From the NCBI GenBank assembly GCA_945872035.1, contig CAMBYA010000027.1, positions 1 through 13,734 on the forward strand: a stretch of 13,734 bases of DNA, written 5' to 3'. How positions within the stretch are numbered: position 1 is the stretch's first letter; each line of letters starts with the position of its first letter. Of the stretch, positions 1-7,017 are shown one piece after another. Source of the DNA: Rhizobium sp. Q54 (lineage in GTDB: Bacteria > Pseudomonadota > Alphaproteobacteria > SMXS01). The notes beneath the pieces are model-generated. The model was given only the letters and a program-made list of their open reading frames with translations, searched no databases and had not been told where the DNA came from. A program made the translations under genes and the position numbers.

Positions 1-1182
1 AAGGGCTGCGCGGCCTATGCCGAGCACGCACGGATCGCGGGACGAATGCGGGACGATATCCTCGCGCGCATCCACGGCATCGGCGCGTTCCTCGCCAGCG
101 GGCCCACGGATGTGGGAGAGCTGACGGAGCAGGCCATGCAGCTGGGCGCACTGAACCTCGACGTCATGGAACTGCTCGACGAGGCCCACACCACGCGTTT
201 CGGTCATCCCGAGCCGACCCAGGTGCGCATGTCGCCGCGCACGGGCAAGTGCATCCTCGTCAGCGGCCACGACCTGGTGGAACTCGAGGCCCTCCTGAAG
301 CAGACCGAGGGTACCGGCATCAACGTCTACACCCACGGCGAACTGCTCCCCGCCAACACCTATCCCGGGCTCAAGGCCTACCCGCACCTTGCCGGAAACT
401 ACGGCCATGCATGGCAGGACCAGCAGCGCGAGTTCGCGGCGTTTCCCGGCGCGATCCTGATGACCTCGAATTGCCTGATCGATCCGGAAACCCGCGGCTA
501 TGCCGACCGTCTGTTCACCTGCGGTCCGGTTGGCTGGAAAGGCGTGCGCCATCTCGACGACACGGACTTCTCGGCCGTTATCGCCCGCGCGCTCGAACTG
601 CCCGGATTTACCGAGGACGCGCCGGAAAAGGTGATCACGGCCGGCTTCGCGCGCAACACGGTGATGGGCGTGGCCGGCACGCTGCTCGAGATGATCGGCC
701 GCGGCGACGTCAGCCATATCTTCCTGATCGGCGGCTGCGACGGCGCCAGGCTGGGCCGCAACTACTTTCACGACCTGGCCATGGAAACCCCGGCCGACAG
801 CCTGATCCTCACCCTGGGTTGCGGCAAGTTCCGGTTCAACGGCGAGGATCTTGGCGACATCGGCGGCATCCCGCGGGTGCTGGACATGGGACAGTGCAAC
901 GACGCCTATTCGGCGATCCAGGTGGCGATCGCCCTGTCGAAGGCACTCGATTGCTCGGTGAACGACCTGCCGCTGTCGCTGGCAATCTCCTGGTTCGAGC
1001 AGAAGGCAACCGCCGTGCTGCTGACGCTGCTCTACCTGGGCGTTCGCAACATCCACCTTGGCCCCACTTTGCCCACCTACCTGACGCCCGAGGTGATGGC
1101 GCTGCTGCAGGACAAGTTCGCGCTGCAGCCGACCGGCGTCGCCCGCGACGACCTGCAGCGGATGCTGGGCCACGCCGCCTGA
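1..1182 (+). CDS. hcp: Hybrid cluster protein (hydroxylamine reductase), C-terminal part, 5' end outside window
   Basis: The reading frame is open from base 1 to the stop at 1180-1182, so the gene begins upstream; the ATG at 46 is internal. About 393 residues are visible, against roughly 550 for class I/II Hcp. The hybrid Fe-S-O cluster ligands are all recognisable: VYTHGE (His at 334-336, Glu at 340-342), SNC (Cys at 472-474), GGCDGA (Cys at 736-738), LGCGKF (Cys at 820-822), GQCND (Cys at 895-897) and WFEQK (Glu at 997-999, Lys at 1003-1005). The family holds a [4Fe-4S]/[2Fe-2S] cluster near the N-terminus (not visible here) plus the hybrid cluster. It acts in the cytoplasm as a nitric oxide or hydroxylamine reductase and in protein S-nitrosylation. 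The intact ligand set suggests an active enzyme. It converges on the FNT channel gene and is followed by a stem-loop terminator. Its usual reductase partner Hcr is not in the window. Confidence 0.95.
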   Translation, partial: KGCAAYAEHARIAGRMRDDILARIHGIGAFLASGPTDVGELTEQAMQLGALNLDVMELLDEAHTTRFGHPEPTQVRMSPRTGKCILVSGHDLVELEALLKQTEGTGINVYTHGELLPANTYPGLKAYPHLAGNYGHAWQDQQREFAAFPGAILMTSNCLIDPETRGYADRLFTCGPVGWKGVRHLDDTDFSAVIARALELPGFTEDAPEKVITAGFARNTVMGVAGTLLEMIGRGDVSHIFLIGGCDGARLGRNYFHDLAMETPADSLILTLGCGKFRFNGEDLGDIGGIPRVLDMGQCNDAYSAIQVAIALSKALDCSVNDLPLSLAISWFEQKATAVLLTLLYLGVRNIHLGPTLPTYLTPEVMALLQDKFALQPTGVARDDLQRMLGHAA

Positions 1183-1200
1183 AGGCATGACGTGTCATGG

Positions 1201-1230
1201 CGGGCGGCCCGGACGGCCGCCCGTTTCATT
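1201..1230 (+). terminator. Rho-independent terminator of hcp
   Basis: A perfect 9-bp inverted repeat (1201-1209 with 1215-1223, arms CGGGCGGCC/GGCCGCCCG, 5-nt loop) is followed by the T-rich run TTTCATTT on the + strand. It starts 19 nt after the hcp stop. The other strand has no T tract, so the element should stop hcp transcription and shield the convergent FNT gene. A second, smaller inverted repeat (CATGAC-gt-GTCATG, 1186-1199) lies directly before it. Confidence 0.75.
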
Positions 1231-2040
1231 TCAGGGACTGCGCGATGCGGACGGGCGGCGATAGGCCAGCCAATACGCCATGGCGACGCCGCCCGCGCCG
1301 CCGACAATGTTCCCCAATGTCACCGGCACCAGATTGCGCGCGAAATCCATGGCGCCGACTGGAGCGCCAGCGAGCCAGCCTTGGGGAATGAGGTACATAT
1401 TCGCCACCGAATGCTCGAAACCGAGCAGTACGAACGCCGAGATGGGCCAGACAACGGCCAGGAACTTGCCGGTTACGTCCCGCGCCGCGATGGCGAGCCA
1501 TACCGCGAGACAAACCAGCACGTTGCACAGCACGCCCCGCGCGAACGCCTCGGGCAGTGACAGCCCGGCCTTGGCCAGCGCGATCTTCGCGGCCACCACG
1601 CCCATCGGACCGTCGAGCAGGCCCGACGCCGCCATCGCCACGGCAACAAGTCCGGCGCCGGCCAGGTTGCCGGCATAGACCACCAGCCAATTCCTCAGCA
1701 GTGCGCGCATGGATATGCGCCCGTCAACAAGCGCGATGGTCATCAGCGCGTTCCCGGTGAACAATTCGGCGCCGGCGACCACAACGAGGATAAGGCCGAG
1801 AGAAAACGCCAGGCCGCCGATCAGCCTGTCGGCCCCCGACGCCGGATCGGCGCCGGTCATTGCCATGGTGTAGGCCGCGCCGCCAAGGGCGATAAAGGCG
1901 CCCGCAAGCACGGCAAGGGTGATCAGCGGCACGAGAGGAAGGTTCGCCTTGGCGACCCCCACCTCTTCTACCAGCCTTGCGATCGTAGCGGGCTTGTAGG
2001 CGTCGAGCCCGGTGGGATTGGGATTCTGCCCGTCAGCCAT
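1231..2040 (-). CDS. Formate/nitrite transporter (FNT) family channel
   Basis: A 269-residue integral inner-membrane protein of the FocA/NirC/FdhC family, pentameric channels for formate, nitrite or related monovalent anions. The start is the ATG at 2040-2038, preceded by GAGGGG at good spacing. The frame stays open further upstream, but that stretch is arginine-rich, not membrane-like, and lies over the arsR promoter. Visible family motifs are the AELFTGN segment (residues 91-97), RNWLVVYAGNLAG (116-128), GVLCNVLVCLAVWLA (169-183), GFEHSVANMYLIP (207-219, with the conserved pore His at 210) and NLVPVTLGNIVGG (236-248). Six hydrophobic spans are apparent. The gene diverges from arsR with 194 nt between the starts and converges on hcp. 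The neighbourhood suggests nitrite, but the sequence alone does not separate nitrite from formate or hydrosulfide. Confidence 0.9.
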   Translation of the reverse strand: MADGQNPNPTGLDAYKPATIARLVEEVGVAKANLPLVPLITLAVLAGAFIALGGAAYTMAMTGADPASGADRLIGGLAFSLGLILVVVAGAELFTGNALMTIALVDGRISMRALLRNWLVVYAGNLAGAGLVAVAMAASGLLDGPMGVVAAKIALAKAGLSLPEAFARGVLCNVLVCLAVWLAIAARDVTGKFLAVVWPISAFVLLGFEHSVANMYLIPQGWLAGAPVGAMDFARNLVPVTLGNIVGGAGGVAMAYWLAYRRPSASRSP

Positions 2041-2199
2041 GTCAGCCCCTCGATACGCTCGCCGGTAACGCCGACCCGGGCAGCATAGCAGCGCTCCCGG
2101 CCCCAAGCCAACCGCGTGGACCAGGCCGCAACGGCGGGCCTCGGGAGCCTTCCGAGTAGCAGTCCGTGGGACAGCGGCGCCAGGCATTCCCCGAAGCCC

Positions 2200-2228
2200 T
2201 TGACACGGATCTATATTTCTATAAATAT
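2200..2228 (+). promoter_or_regulatory. arsR promoter with overlapping dyad (probable ArsR operator)
   Basis: A perfect -35 box TTGACA lies at 2200-2205. An A+T-rich block in an otherwise GC-rich region supplies the -10: TAAATA at 2222-2227 (16-nt spacer) or AAATAT at 2223-2228 (17-nt spacer). TATAAA at 2220-2225 is a better hexamer but is only 14 nt away. Over this block lies the inverted repeat ATATTT-CTAT-AAATAT (2213-2228), extendable to 2210-2231 with one mismatch. A dyad over the -10 just before an arsR gene is the usual layout for autorepression relieved by As(III). Assigning the operator to ArsR is inference. Confidence 0.7.
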
Positions 2229-2234
2229 CGAAAC

Positions 2235-2618
2235 ATGGAAATGAAAGACGCAATACAGGCGCTCGCCGCCCTGGCTCAGGAGAGCCGGCTCAAGGTCTTC
2301 AGGCTGCTGGTTACACAGGGTCCGGAAGGCATGGCCGCCGGCGATATCGGCCGGGAACTCGACGTTCCCGCCAGCACCCTGTCGACACACCTGTCGGTGC
2401 TCAGCAACGCCGGGCTGGTCTCTTCGACCCGCCACAGCCGGTCGATCGTCTACATGATCGACGTGGAAGCCACCCGCCAGCTGCTGGCCTTCCTCCTCGA
2501 GGATTGCTGCCAGGGCCAGCCGGCGCTCTGCAGCCCGCTGCTCGACAGCCTGCTGGCGCCGTGCTGCGAGCCCGCGTCCGCCTGCTCCGCCCCTCCTGTC
2601 AAAGGAACCGTGCAATGA
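2235..2618 (+). CDS. arsR: ArsR-family arsenic-responsive repressor
   Basis: A 127-residue winged-helix repressor of the ArsR/SmtB family. The DNA-binding part runs from about residue 33 to 75, with the recognition helix around PASTLSTHLSVLSNAGLV and the wing around TRHSRSIVYMI. The C-terminal tail is rich in cysteine: Cys91-Cys92, Cys99, Cys110-Cys111 and Cys117. A CC-plus-C arrangement at the C-terminus is known to bind As(III) in the ArsR type typified by Acidithiobacillus. The start was taken as the ATG at 2235; the ATG at 2241 is also possible and the upstream ATG at 2166 lies before the promoter. No Shine-Dalgarno sequence precedes 2235 or 2241, and transcription may begin at about 2232-2236, so the mRNA may be leaderless. 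The stop overlaps the arsI start (ATGA). It heads the ars operon and probably represses it. Confidence 0.93.
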   Translation: MEMKDAIQALAALAQESRLKVFRLLVTQGPEGMAAGDIGRELDVPASTLSTHLSVLSNAGLVSSTRHSRSIVYMIDVEATRQLLAFLLEDCCQGQPALCSPLLDSLLAPCCEPASACSAPPVKGTVQ

Positions 2619-3079
2619 AGCGCATGCATATCAACGTCGCCGTCGGCGATCTCGATCAGTCGGTCCAGTTCTATTCGGCGCTGTTCGCCGCCCAACCGAC
2701 CGTGGTGAAGCACGATTACGCCAAGTGGATGCTCGACGATCCGCGGGTCAACTTCGCGATCACCACCCGCGGCGGCAGGAAGGGCATCGACCATCTCGGC
2801 ATCCAGGTGGAGAACCCCGACGAGTTGCAGGAGGTCTATGGCCGCCTGAAGACCGCCGGCCGCCCGCTGCTGGAACAGGGCGAAACCACCTGCTGCTACG
2901 CCAAATCGGAGAAGACCTGGGTGCATGATCCGGAAGGCATCGCCTGGGAGACCTTCCTGACCACCGGCGAGAGCCCGGTCTATGGCGAGGATGTCGAAAC
3001 CGCCAAGGTCGTGGCGCCGTCGGCCTGTTGCTCGCCGTCGCCATCCGCCGTGAAGCCCGTCGAATCCGCCTGCTGCTGA
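2615..3079 (+). CDS. arsI: ArsI/CadI-family metalloenzyme (C-As lyase)
   Basis: A 154-residue vicinal-oxygen-chelate (glyoxalase-fold) protein. The family includes ArsI, an Fe(II)-dependent dioxygenase that cleaves the carbon-arsenic bond of trivalent methyl- and phenyl-arsenicals, and CadI-type heavy-metal proteins. Candidate metal ligands are His5 (MHINV), His60 (DHLGI) and Glu112 (WETF). The vicinal pair Cys93-Cys94 in ETTCCYAK matches the substrate-thiolate pair of ArsI. After the fold, from about residue 116, comes an unstructured tail with two more CC pairs (138-139 and 153-154) ending in SACC. The ATG at 2615 overlaps the arsR stop and has AAAGGA at 2601-2606 upstream. The ars context favours ArsI over a general glyoxalase. 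Biochemical activity on methylarsenite is inferred from the family. Confidence 0.88.
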   Translation: MKRMHINVAVGDLDQSVQFYSALFAAQPTVVKHDYAKWMLDDPRVNFAITTRGGRKGIDHLGIQVENPDELQEVYGRLKTAGRPLLEQGETTCCYAKSEKTWVHDPEGIAWETFLTTGESPVYGEDVETAKVVAPSACCSPSPSAVKPVESACC

Positions 3080-3091
3080 GGGAGATCGCCC

Positions 3092-3604
3092 GTGCAAACC
3101 GATAGCATCTACAACGTCCTGTTCCTCTGCACGGGCAATTCCGCCCGTTCGATCCTGGGCGAGGCGATCATGAACCGTCTCGGCCAGGGCCGCTTCCGCG
3201 CCTACAGCGCCGGCAGCCAGCCCAAGGGCGAGGTTCATCCCTTCGCCATCGACCTGCTGAAGTCGCTGAACCATCCGACGGCCGATCTGCGCTCCAAATC
3301 CTGGGACGAGTTTGCCGTCCCGGGGGCACCGAAACTGGATTTCGTCTTCACCGTCTGCGACAACGCGGCGAGCGAGGTCTGCCCGATCTGGCCGGGGCAA
3401 CCGATGAGCGCCCATTGGGGCATCTCCGACCCTGCCGCCGCCGAGGGCACCGATGCCCAGAAGCACCTGGCGTTCGCCGACGCCTACCGGCAGCTCAACA
3501 ACCGCATCTCGATCTTCATCAACCTGCCCATGCGCTCGCTCGACAGGATCGCGCTGCAGAAGCGCCTCGACGAGATCGGCCGCACGCTGCCGGAGGCGTC
3601 TTGA
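3092..3604 (+). CDS. arsC: Arsenate reductase, low-molecular-weight phosphatase type
   Basis: A 170-residue cytoplasmic enzyme reducing arsenate to arsenite. It has the P-loop CX5R near the N-terminus (Cys13-TGNSA-Arg19), a second cysteine pair Cys89 and Cys97 in VCDNAASEVC, and the catalytic Asp113-Pro114 loop, as in the LMW-PTP-fold ArsC group. In this group arsenate is attacked by the first Cys and the disulfide is passed to further Cys residues, then to thioredoxin or, in some members, glutaredoxin. The GTG start at 3092 follows AGGGAG (3079-3084) by 7 nt and lies 12 nt after the arsI stop. It differs in fold from the next gene, which encodes a second arsenate reductase. Whether it uses thioredoxin or glutathione/glutaredoxin cannot be read from the sequence. 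Confidence 0.93.
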   Translation: MQTDSIYNVLFLCTGNSARSILGEAIMNRLGQGRFRAYSAGSQPKGEVHPFAIDLLKSLNHPTADLRSKSWDEFAVPGAPKLDFVFTVCDNAASEVCPIWPGQPMSAHWGISDPAAAEGTDAQKHLAFADAYRQLNNRISIFINLPMRSLDRIALQKRLDEIGRTLPEAS

Positions 3605-4044
3605 CCGTTCGCATCTATCACAACCCGGCCTGCGGCACCTCGCGCAATACCCTCGGCCTGATCCGCAACAGCGGTGAGGAACCCGAGGTCATCGAATACC
3701 TGAAGACGCCGCCTGACCGCGAGACGCTGGTGTCGCTTGTCGCGCGCATGGGTCTTGCACCGCGCGATCTCCTGCGCCGCAAGGGTACGCCATATGACGA
3801 ACTCGGACTCGACGGCCCGAACTGGTCGGATGATGACTTGATCGACGCGATGATCGCGCATCCGATCCTGATCAACCGGCCGATCGTGGTCACCCCGCTG
3901 GGCGCGCGGCTGTGCCGCCCGTCCGAGGCGGTGCTCGACATCCTGCCGAACCCGCAGCGCGGGGCATTCGCCAAGGAAGACGGCGAGCGCCTGGTCGATG
4001 AACACGGCCGGCGGATACGCCCGGCCGATCAAACCGCAGCATAA
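3601..4044 (+). CDS. arsC: Arsenate reductase, glutaredoxin-linked (E. coli ArsC type)
   Basis: A 147-residue protein closely resembling the plasmid R773 ArsC (141 aa). It starts TVRIYHNPACGTSRNT, with the catalytic Cys at residue 11, and carries HPILINRPIVVTPLG and RLCRPSE. The arginines matching R60, R94 and R107 of R773 ArsC are at 59, 93 and 106. The family reduces As(V) with glutathione and glutaredoxin. The start is the TTG at 3601, which overlaps the TGA of the previous gene (TTGA) and follows GGAGG at 3592-3596 with a short 4-nt spacer. No ATG or GTG lies between the upstream stop region and this N-terminus that would preserve the conserved start, so TTG is the best choice. It is the second, unrelated arsenate reductase in the operon. 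Confidence 0.94.
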   Translation: MTVRIYHNPACGTSRNTLGLIRNSGEEPEVIEYLKTPPDRETLVSLVARMGLAPRDLLRRKGTPYDELGLDGPNWSDDDLIDAMIAHPILINRPIVVTPLGARLCRPSEAVLDILPNPQRGAFAKEDGERLVDEHGRRIRPADQTAA

Positions 4045-4058
4045 TTCCAGGAAACCCG

Positions 4059-5138
4059 ATGACCGACCAGATCGCAGCCACGCCGGCGGCCAAGCCCGCC
4101 ATGGGCCTGTTCGAGCGCTACCTGACCCTTTGGGTCGCCCTGTGCATCGTAGTCGGCATCGGGCTCGGGCATCTGATGCCGGGCGTGTTCCGCGCCATCG
4201 GCGGCGCCGAAATCGCCAAGGTCAACCTGCCCGTCGCCGCGCTGATCTGGCTGATGATCATCCCCATGCTGGTCAAGATCGACTTCGCGGCGCTGTCGCG
4301 GGTCAAGGAGCACTGGCGCGGCATCGGCGTGACCCTGTTCATCAACTGGGCGATCAAGCCGTTCTCCATGGCGCTGCTGGGCTGGCTGTTCATCGGCTGG
4401 CTGTTCCGGCCGCTGCTGCCCGCCGACCAGATCGACTCCTACATCGCCGGCCTGATCCTGCTCGCCGCCGCGCCGTGCACGGCGATGGTGTTCGTGTGGA
4501 GCAATCTTTGCGACGGCGAGCCGCACTTCACGCTTAGCCAGGTGGCGCTCAACGACGTGATCATGGTCATCGCGTTCGCGCCCATCGTCGCGCTGTTGCT
4601 GGGCCTGTCGGCGATCACGGTGCCGTGGGAGACGCTGCTGCTGTCGGTCGGTCTCTATATCGTCGTGCCGGTCGTCATTGCCCAGATCGTGCGCCGCCAG
4701 ATGCTGGCTCGTGGCGGGGAAGCCGCGCTGGCGAGGCTGCTGTCGGTGCTGCAACCCCTGTCGCTGCTGGCGCTGCTGACGACGCTGGTGCTGCTGTTCG
4801 GCTTCCAGGGCGAACAGATCATCGCCCAGCCGCTGGTGATCGCGCTGCTGGCGGTTCCGATCCTGATCCAGGTCTATTTCAACTCCGGCCTTGCCTATCT
4901 GTTGAACCGGGCGACAGGGGAAGCGCACTGCGTCGCCGGACCCTCGGCGCTGATCGGCGCGAGCAACTTCTTCGAACTCGCCGTCGCGGCCGCCATCAGC
5001 CTGTTCGGCTTCTCGTCCGGCGCGGCGCTGGCCACGGTGGTCGGCGTCCTGATCGAGGTCCCGGTCATGTTGTCCGTGGTCGCCATCGTCAACCGCAGCA
5101 AGGCGTGGTACGAGTCGGGAGCAGCTCGGTCTGCTTGA
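4059..5138 (+). CDS. acr3: Acr3-type arsenite efflux permease
   Basis: A 359-residue inner-membrane protein with about ten hydrophobic spans, of the Acr3 (BART superfamily) arsenite exporter family. It is not the 12-span ArsB type, though Acr3 genes are often labelled arsB. Family landmarks are the Cys140 in APCTAMVFVWS (the Cys required for transport in characterised Acr3), NLPVAALIWLMIIPML (56-71), the GASNFFELAVA segment (300-310) and LIEVPVM (331-337); a conserved Glu in one of the last two is also important in the family. It extrudes As(III) using the proton-motive force. The ATG at 4059 follows AGGA (4049-4052) by 6 nt and lies 14 nt after the arsC stop. The next gene is arsA, so the permease may work alone or be energised by ATP hydrolysis. 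Confidence 0.95.
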   Translation: MTDQIAATPAAKPAMGLFERYLTLWVALCIVVGIGLGHLMPGVFRAIGGAEIAKVNLPVAALIWLMIIPMLVKIDFAALSRVKEHWRGIGVTLFINWAIKPFSMALLGWLFIGWLFRPLLPADQIDSYIAGLILLAAAPCTAMVFVWSNLCDGEPHFTLSQVALNDVIMVIAFAPIVALLLGLSAITVPWETLLLSVGLYIVVPVVIAQIVRRQMLARGGEAALARLLSVLQPLSLLALLTTLVLLFGFQGEQIIAQPLVIALLAVPILIQVYFNSGLAYLLNRATGEAHCVAGPSALIGASNFFELAVAAAISLFGFSSGAALATVVGVLIEVPVMLSVVAIVNRSKAWYESGAARSA

Positions 5139-5158
5139 CGCCCGATAGGTCCTGAGCA

Positions 5159-6940
5159 TTGCCGGAAAAGCCGATCGTAGCGCTACTAACTTCGCCCACG
5201 AGGTTCCTGTTCTTCACCGGCAAGGGCGGTGTCGGCAAGACATCGCTCTCTTGCGCCGTGGCGCTCGCCTTGGCAGATGCCGGAAAACGCGTGCTGCTGG
5301 TGAGTACAGATCCCGCCTCCAACCTCGATGAGATGCTCGAGGTGACGTTGAGCGACTCTCCGCGGCCGGTTCCCGGCGTTGCCAATCTCCTCGCCCTCAA
5401 CATCGATCCGGAGACGGCGGCGGATGCCTATCGTTCGCGGGTGCTGGCGCAGCTCCCCGCGAACTCTTCGGCGCAAGAGCGCAATGGAGTGATCGAGCAG
5501 CTTTCCGGCGCCTGCACGACTGAAATCGCGGCCTTCGACGAGTTCGCCGGCCTGCTGGCCGGAGACGCCGCCGGCTACGACCATGTAGTATTCGACACGG
5601 CCCCCACTGGCCATACCCTGCGCCTGTTGAGCCTGCCGAAGGCCTGGTCGGGCTTCCTCGAAGGAAACGATCGGGGTGCATCCTGCCTTGGCCCGCATTC
5701 CGGTCTCAAGATGCAGGAGCACCGGTTCAACGAGGCGCTTGAAGCACTCTCGAACCCGGGCCAGACAACCGTCATCCTCGTCACTCGTCCGGAACCGTCG
5801 GCGATCAGGGAGGCGGCGCGAACGTCCGGTGAACTCCGGGAACTCGGGCTGTCCAACCAGCTGCTCGCCATCAATGGCGTCTTCACCGCAGCCGACCGGG
5901 CCGATGCCGTCGCCCTGTCGCTCGAACGCGCCGGCTCCGAGGCGATCCGGGAAATGCCCCAGGAGCTGGCATCGCTTCCAAGCCTGCGGATTCCGTTGCG
6001 GGCCTTCGACATGGTCGGGCTCCCGGCATTGCGCGCGCTGCTGCGGCCGGACGAAGGCGAAAAGCCAGGCGGCGACACGATCGCCACGCTCCCCCAGCCC
6101 GACCTGCCGGGACTTCCGGCGCTCATCGACGAACTGAGCGGTCGCGGTAAAGGCCTGATCATGGTGATGGGCAAGGGCGGCGTCGGCAAGACGACGGTCG
6201 CGGCGGCGATCGCGGTCGGTCTCGTCAGGCGGGGCCACGGCGTGCACCTGAGCACCACCGACCCGGCGGCCCATCTGGCGACGACCGTCACGGACGGCAT
6301 GCCGGGTCTGCGAGTCGACAGGATCGATCCCAAGGCGGAGACCCGGAACTACATCGACAAGATCATGGCGACGCGTGGGGCTCACCTCGACGAACAGGGG
6401 CGGGCGCTGCTGCTCGAGGATCTGCAGTCGCCGTGCACCGAGGAGGTCGCCGTGTTCCACGCCTTCTCCAAGACCGTCGCCGAAGCGCGCGCCGCCTATG
6501 TCGTCCTCGACACCGCGCCAACCGGACACACGCTGCTGCTGATGGATGCGACAGGCGCCTACCACCGCCAGATGACGCGCGACGTGGCGGCCAGCGGATC
6601 GCCTGCGCGGGCGGTGACCCCGCTGATGCGCCTGCAGGATCCCGATTACACGCAGATCATCCTCGTGACGTTGCCCGAGACGACGCCGGTGTCCGAGGCA
6701 GCGGCCCTTCAGGACGATCTTCGGCGCGCGGATATCGAGCCCTATGCCTGGGTCGTGAACCGGAGCCTCGCGGCGGCCGGAACCAACGATCCATTGCTGG
6801 TCAAGCGCATCGAGCGCGAAAGTGTCCAGATCGCCCGGATACAGCCCGGGCTCGCCCGGCGGCTGTTCCTCATCGGCCTCCAGGGTACGTCGCCAGTCGG
6901 CTTAAGGGCGCTCGAACGACTTGGCGCCGAAAGCACCTAG
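5159..6940 (+). CDS. arsA: Arsenite-stimulated ATPase ArsA (two-domain)
   Basis: A 593-residue cytoplasmic ATPase, close to the 583 residues of R773 ArsA. It has two homologous halves, each with a P-loop GKGGVGKT (21-28 and 338-345) and the ArsA signature DTAPTGHT (146-153 and 451-458). The three metalloid-site cysteines of R773 ArsA are conserved: Cys119 in SGACTTEIAAFDEF, Cys176 in GASCLGP and Cys426 in SPCTEEVAVF. The halves are joined by a short linker around residues 297-330. The start is the TTG at 5159, 20 nt after acr3, with a weak AGG about 9 nt upstream. In characterised systems ArsA pairs with ArsB and receives As(III) from ArsD; here the permease is Acr3 and no arsD is present. 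It is the last gene of the operon. The first codons use less GC-biased codons than acr3. Confidence 0.95.
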   Translation: MPEKPIVALLTSPTRFLFFTGKGGVGKTSLSCAVALALADAGKRVLLVSTDPASNLDEMLEVTLSDSPRPVPGVANLLALNIDPETAADAYRSRVLAQLPANSSAQERNGVIEQLSGACTTEIAAFDEFAGLLAGDAAGYDHVVFDTAPTGHTLRLLSLPKAWSGFLEGNDRGASCLGPHSGLKMQEHRFNEALEALSNPGQTTVILVTRPEPSAIREAARTSGELRELGLSNQLLAINGVFTAADRADAVALSLERAGSEAIREMPQELASLPSLRIPLRAFDMVGLPALRALLRPDEGEKPGGDTIATLPQPDLPGLPALIDELSGRGKGLIMVMGKGGVGKTTVAAAIAVGLVRRGHGVHLSTTDPAAHLATTVTDGMPGLRVDRIDPKAETRNYIDKIMATRGAHLDEQGRALLLEDLQSPCTEEVAVFHAFSKTVAEARAAYVVLDTAPTGHTLLLMDATGAYHRQMTRDVAASGSPARAVTPLMRLQDPDYTQIILVTLPETTPVSEAAALQDDLRRADIEPYAWVVNRSLAAAGTNDPLLVKRIERESVQIARIQPGLARRLFLIGLQGTSPVGLRALERLGAEST

Positions 6941-7017
6941 CTGCACACGCCGCACCACTCGCATGTGGTTCCGCGATGGATCAAGCGGTATCCGCTGAGC
7001 GGCAAGGTCCGGAACAT
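6941..7017. other. Convergent intergenic spacer, arsA / cytochrome b561
   Basis: A 77-nt gap between convergent genes. The best hairpins are weak: ACCAC-tcgcat-GTGGT (6954-6969) and AGCGG-tat-CCGCT (about 6984-6996). Neither has a T tract, so I see no convincing intrinsic terminator for either strand. Confidence 0.5.

Noticed and set aside
2041..2253. N-terminal extension of the FNT gene to the ATG at 2253
   Set aside because: The added 71 residues are arginine-rich, would cross the arsR promoter, and the ATG at 2040 has a proper Shine-Dalgarno sequence and a family-like N-terminus.
4029..5159. Minus-strand open frame (376 codons) opposite acr3
   Set aside because: Very rich in Gln, Arg, Asp and His, the pattern of an antisense frame to a membrane protein; no homology recognised.
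5186..6565. Long minus-strand open frame (459 codons) opposite arsA
   Set aside because: It is the antisense shadow of a GC-rich gene with low-complexity Arg/Gly/Asp composition and no recognisable domain; arsA is certain.
6954..6996. Intrinsic terminator of arsA
   Set aside because: Only 5-bp stems without a T tract; too weak to call.
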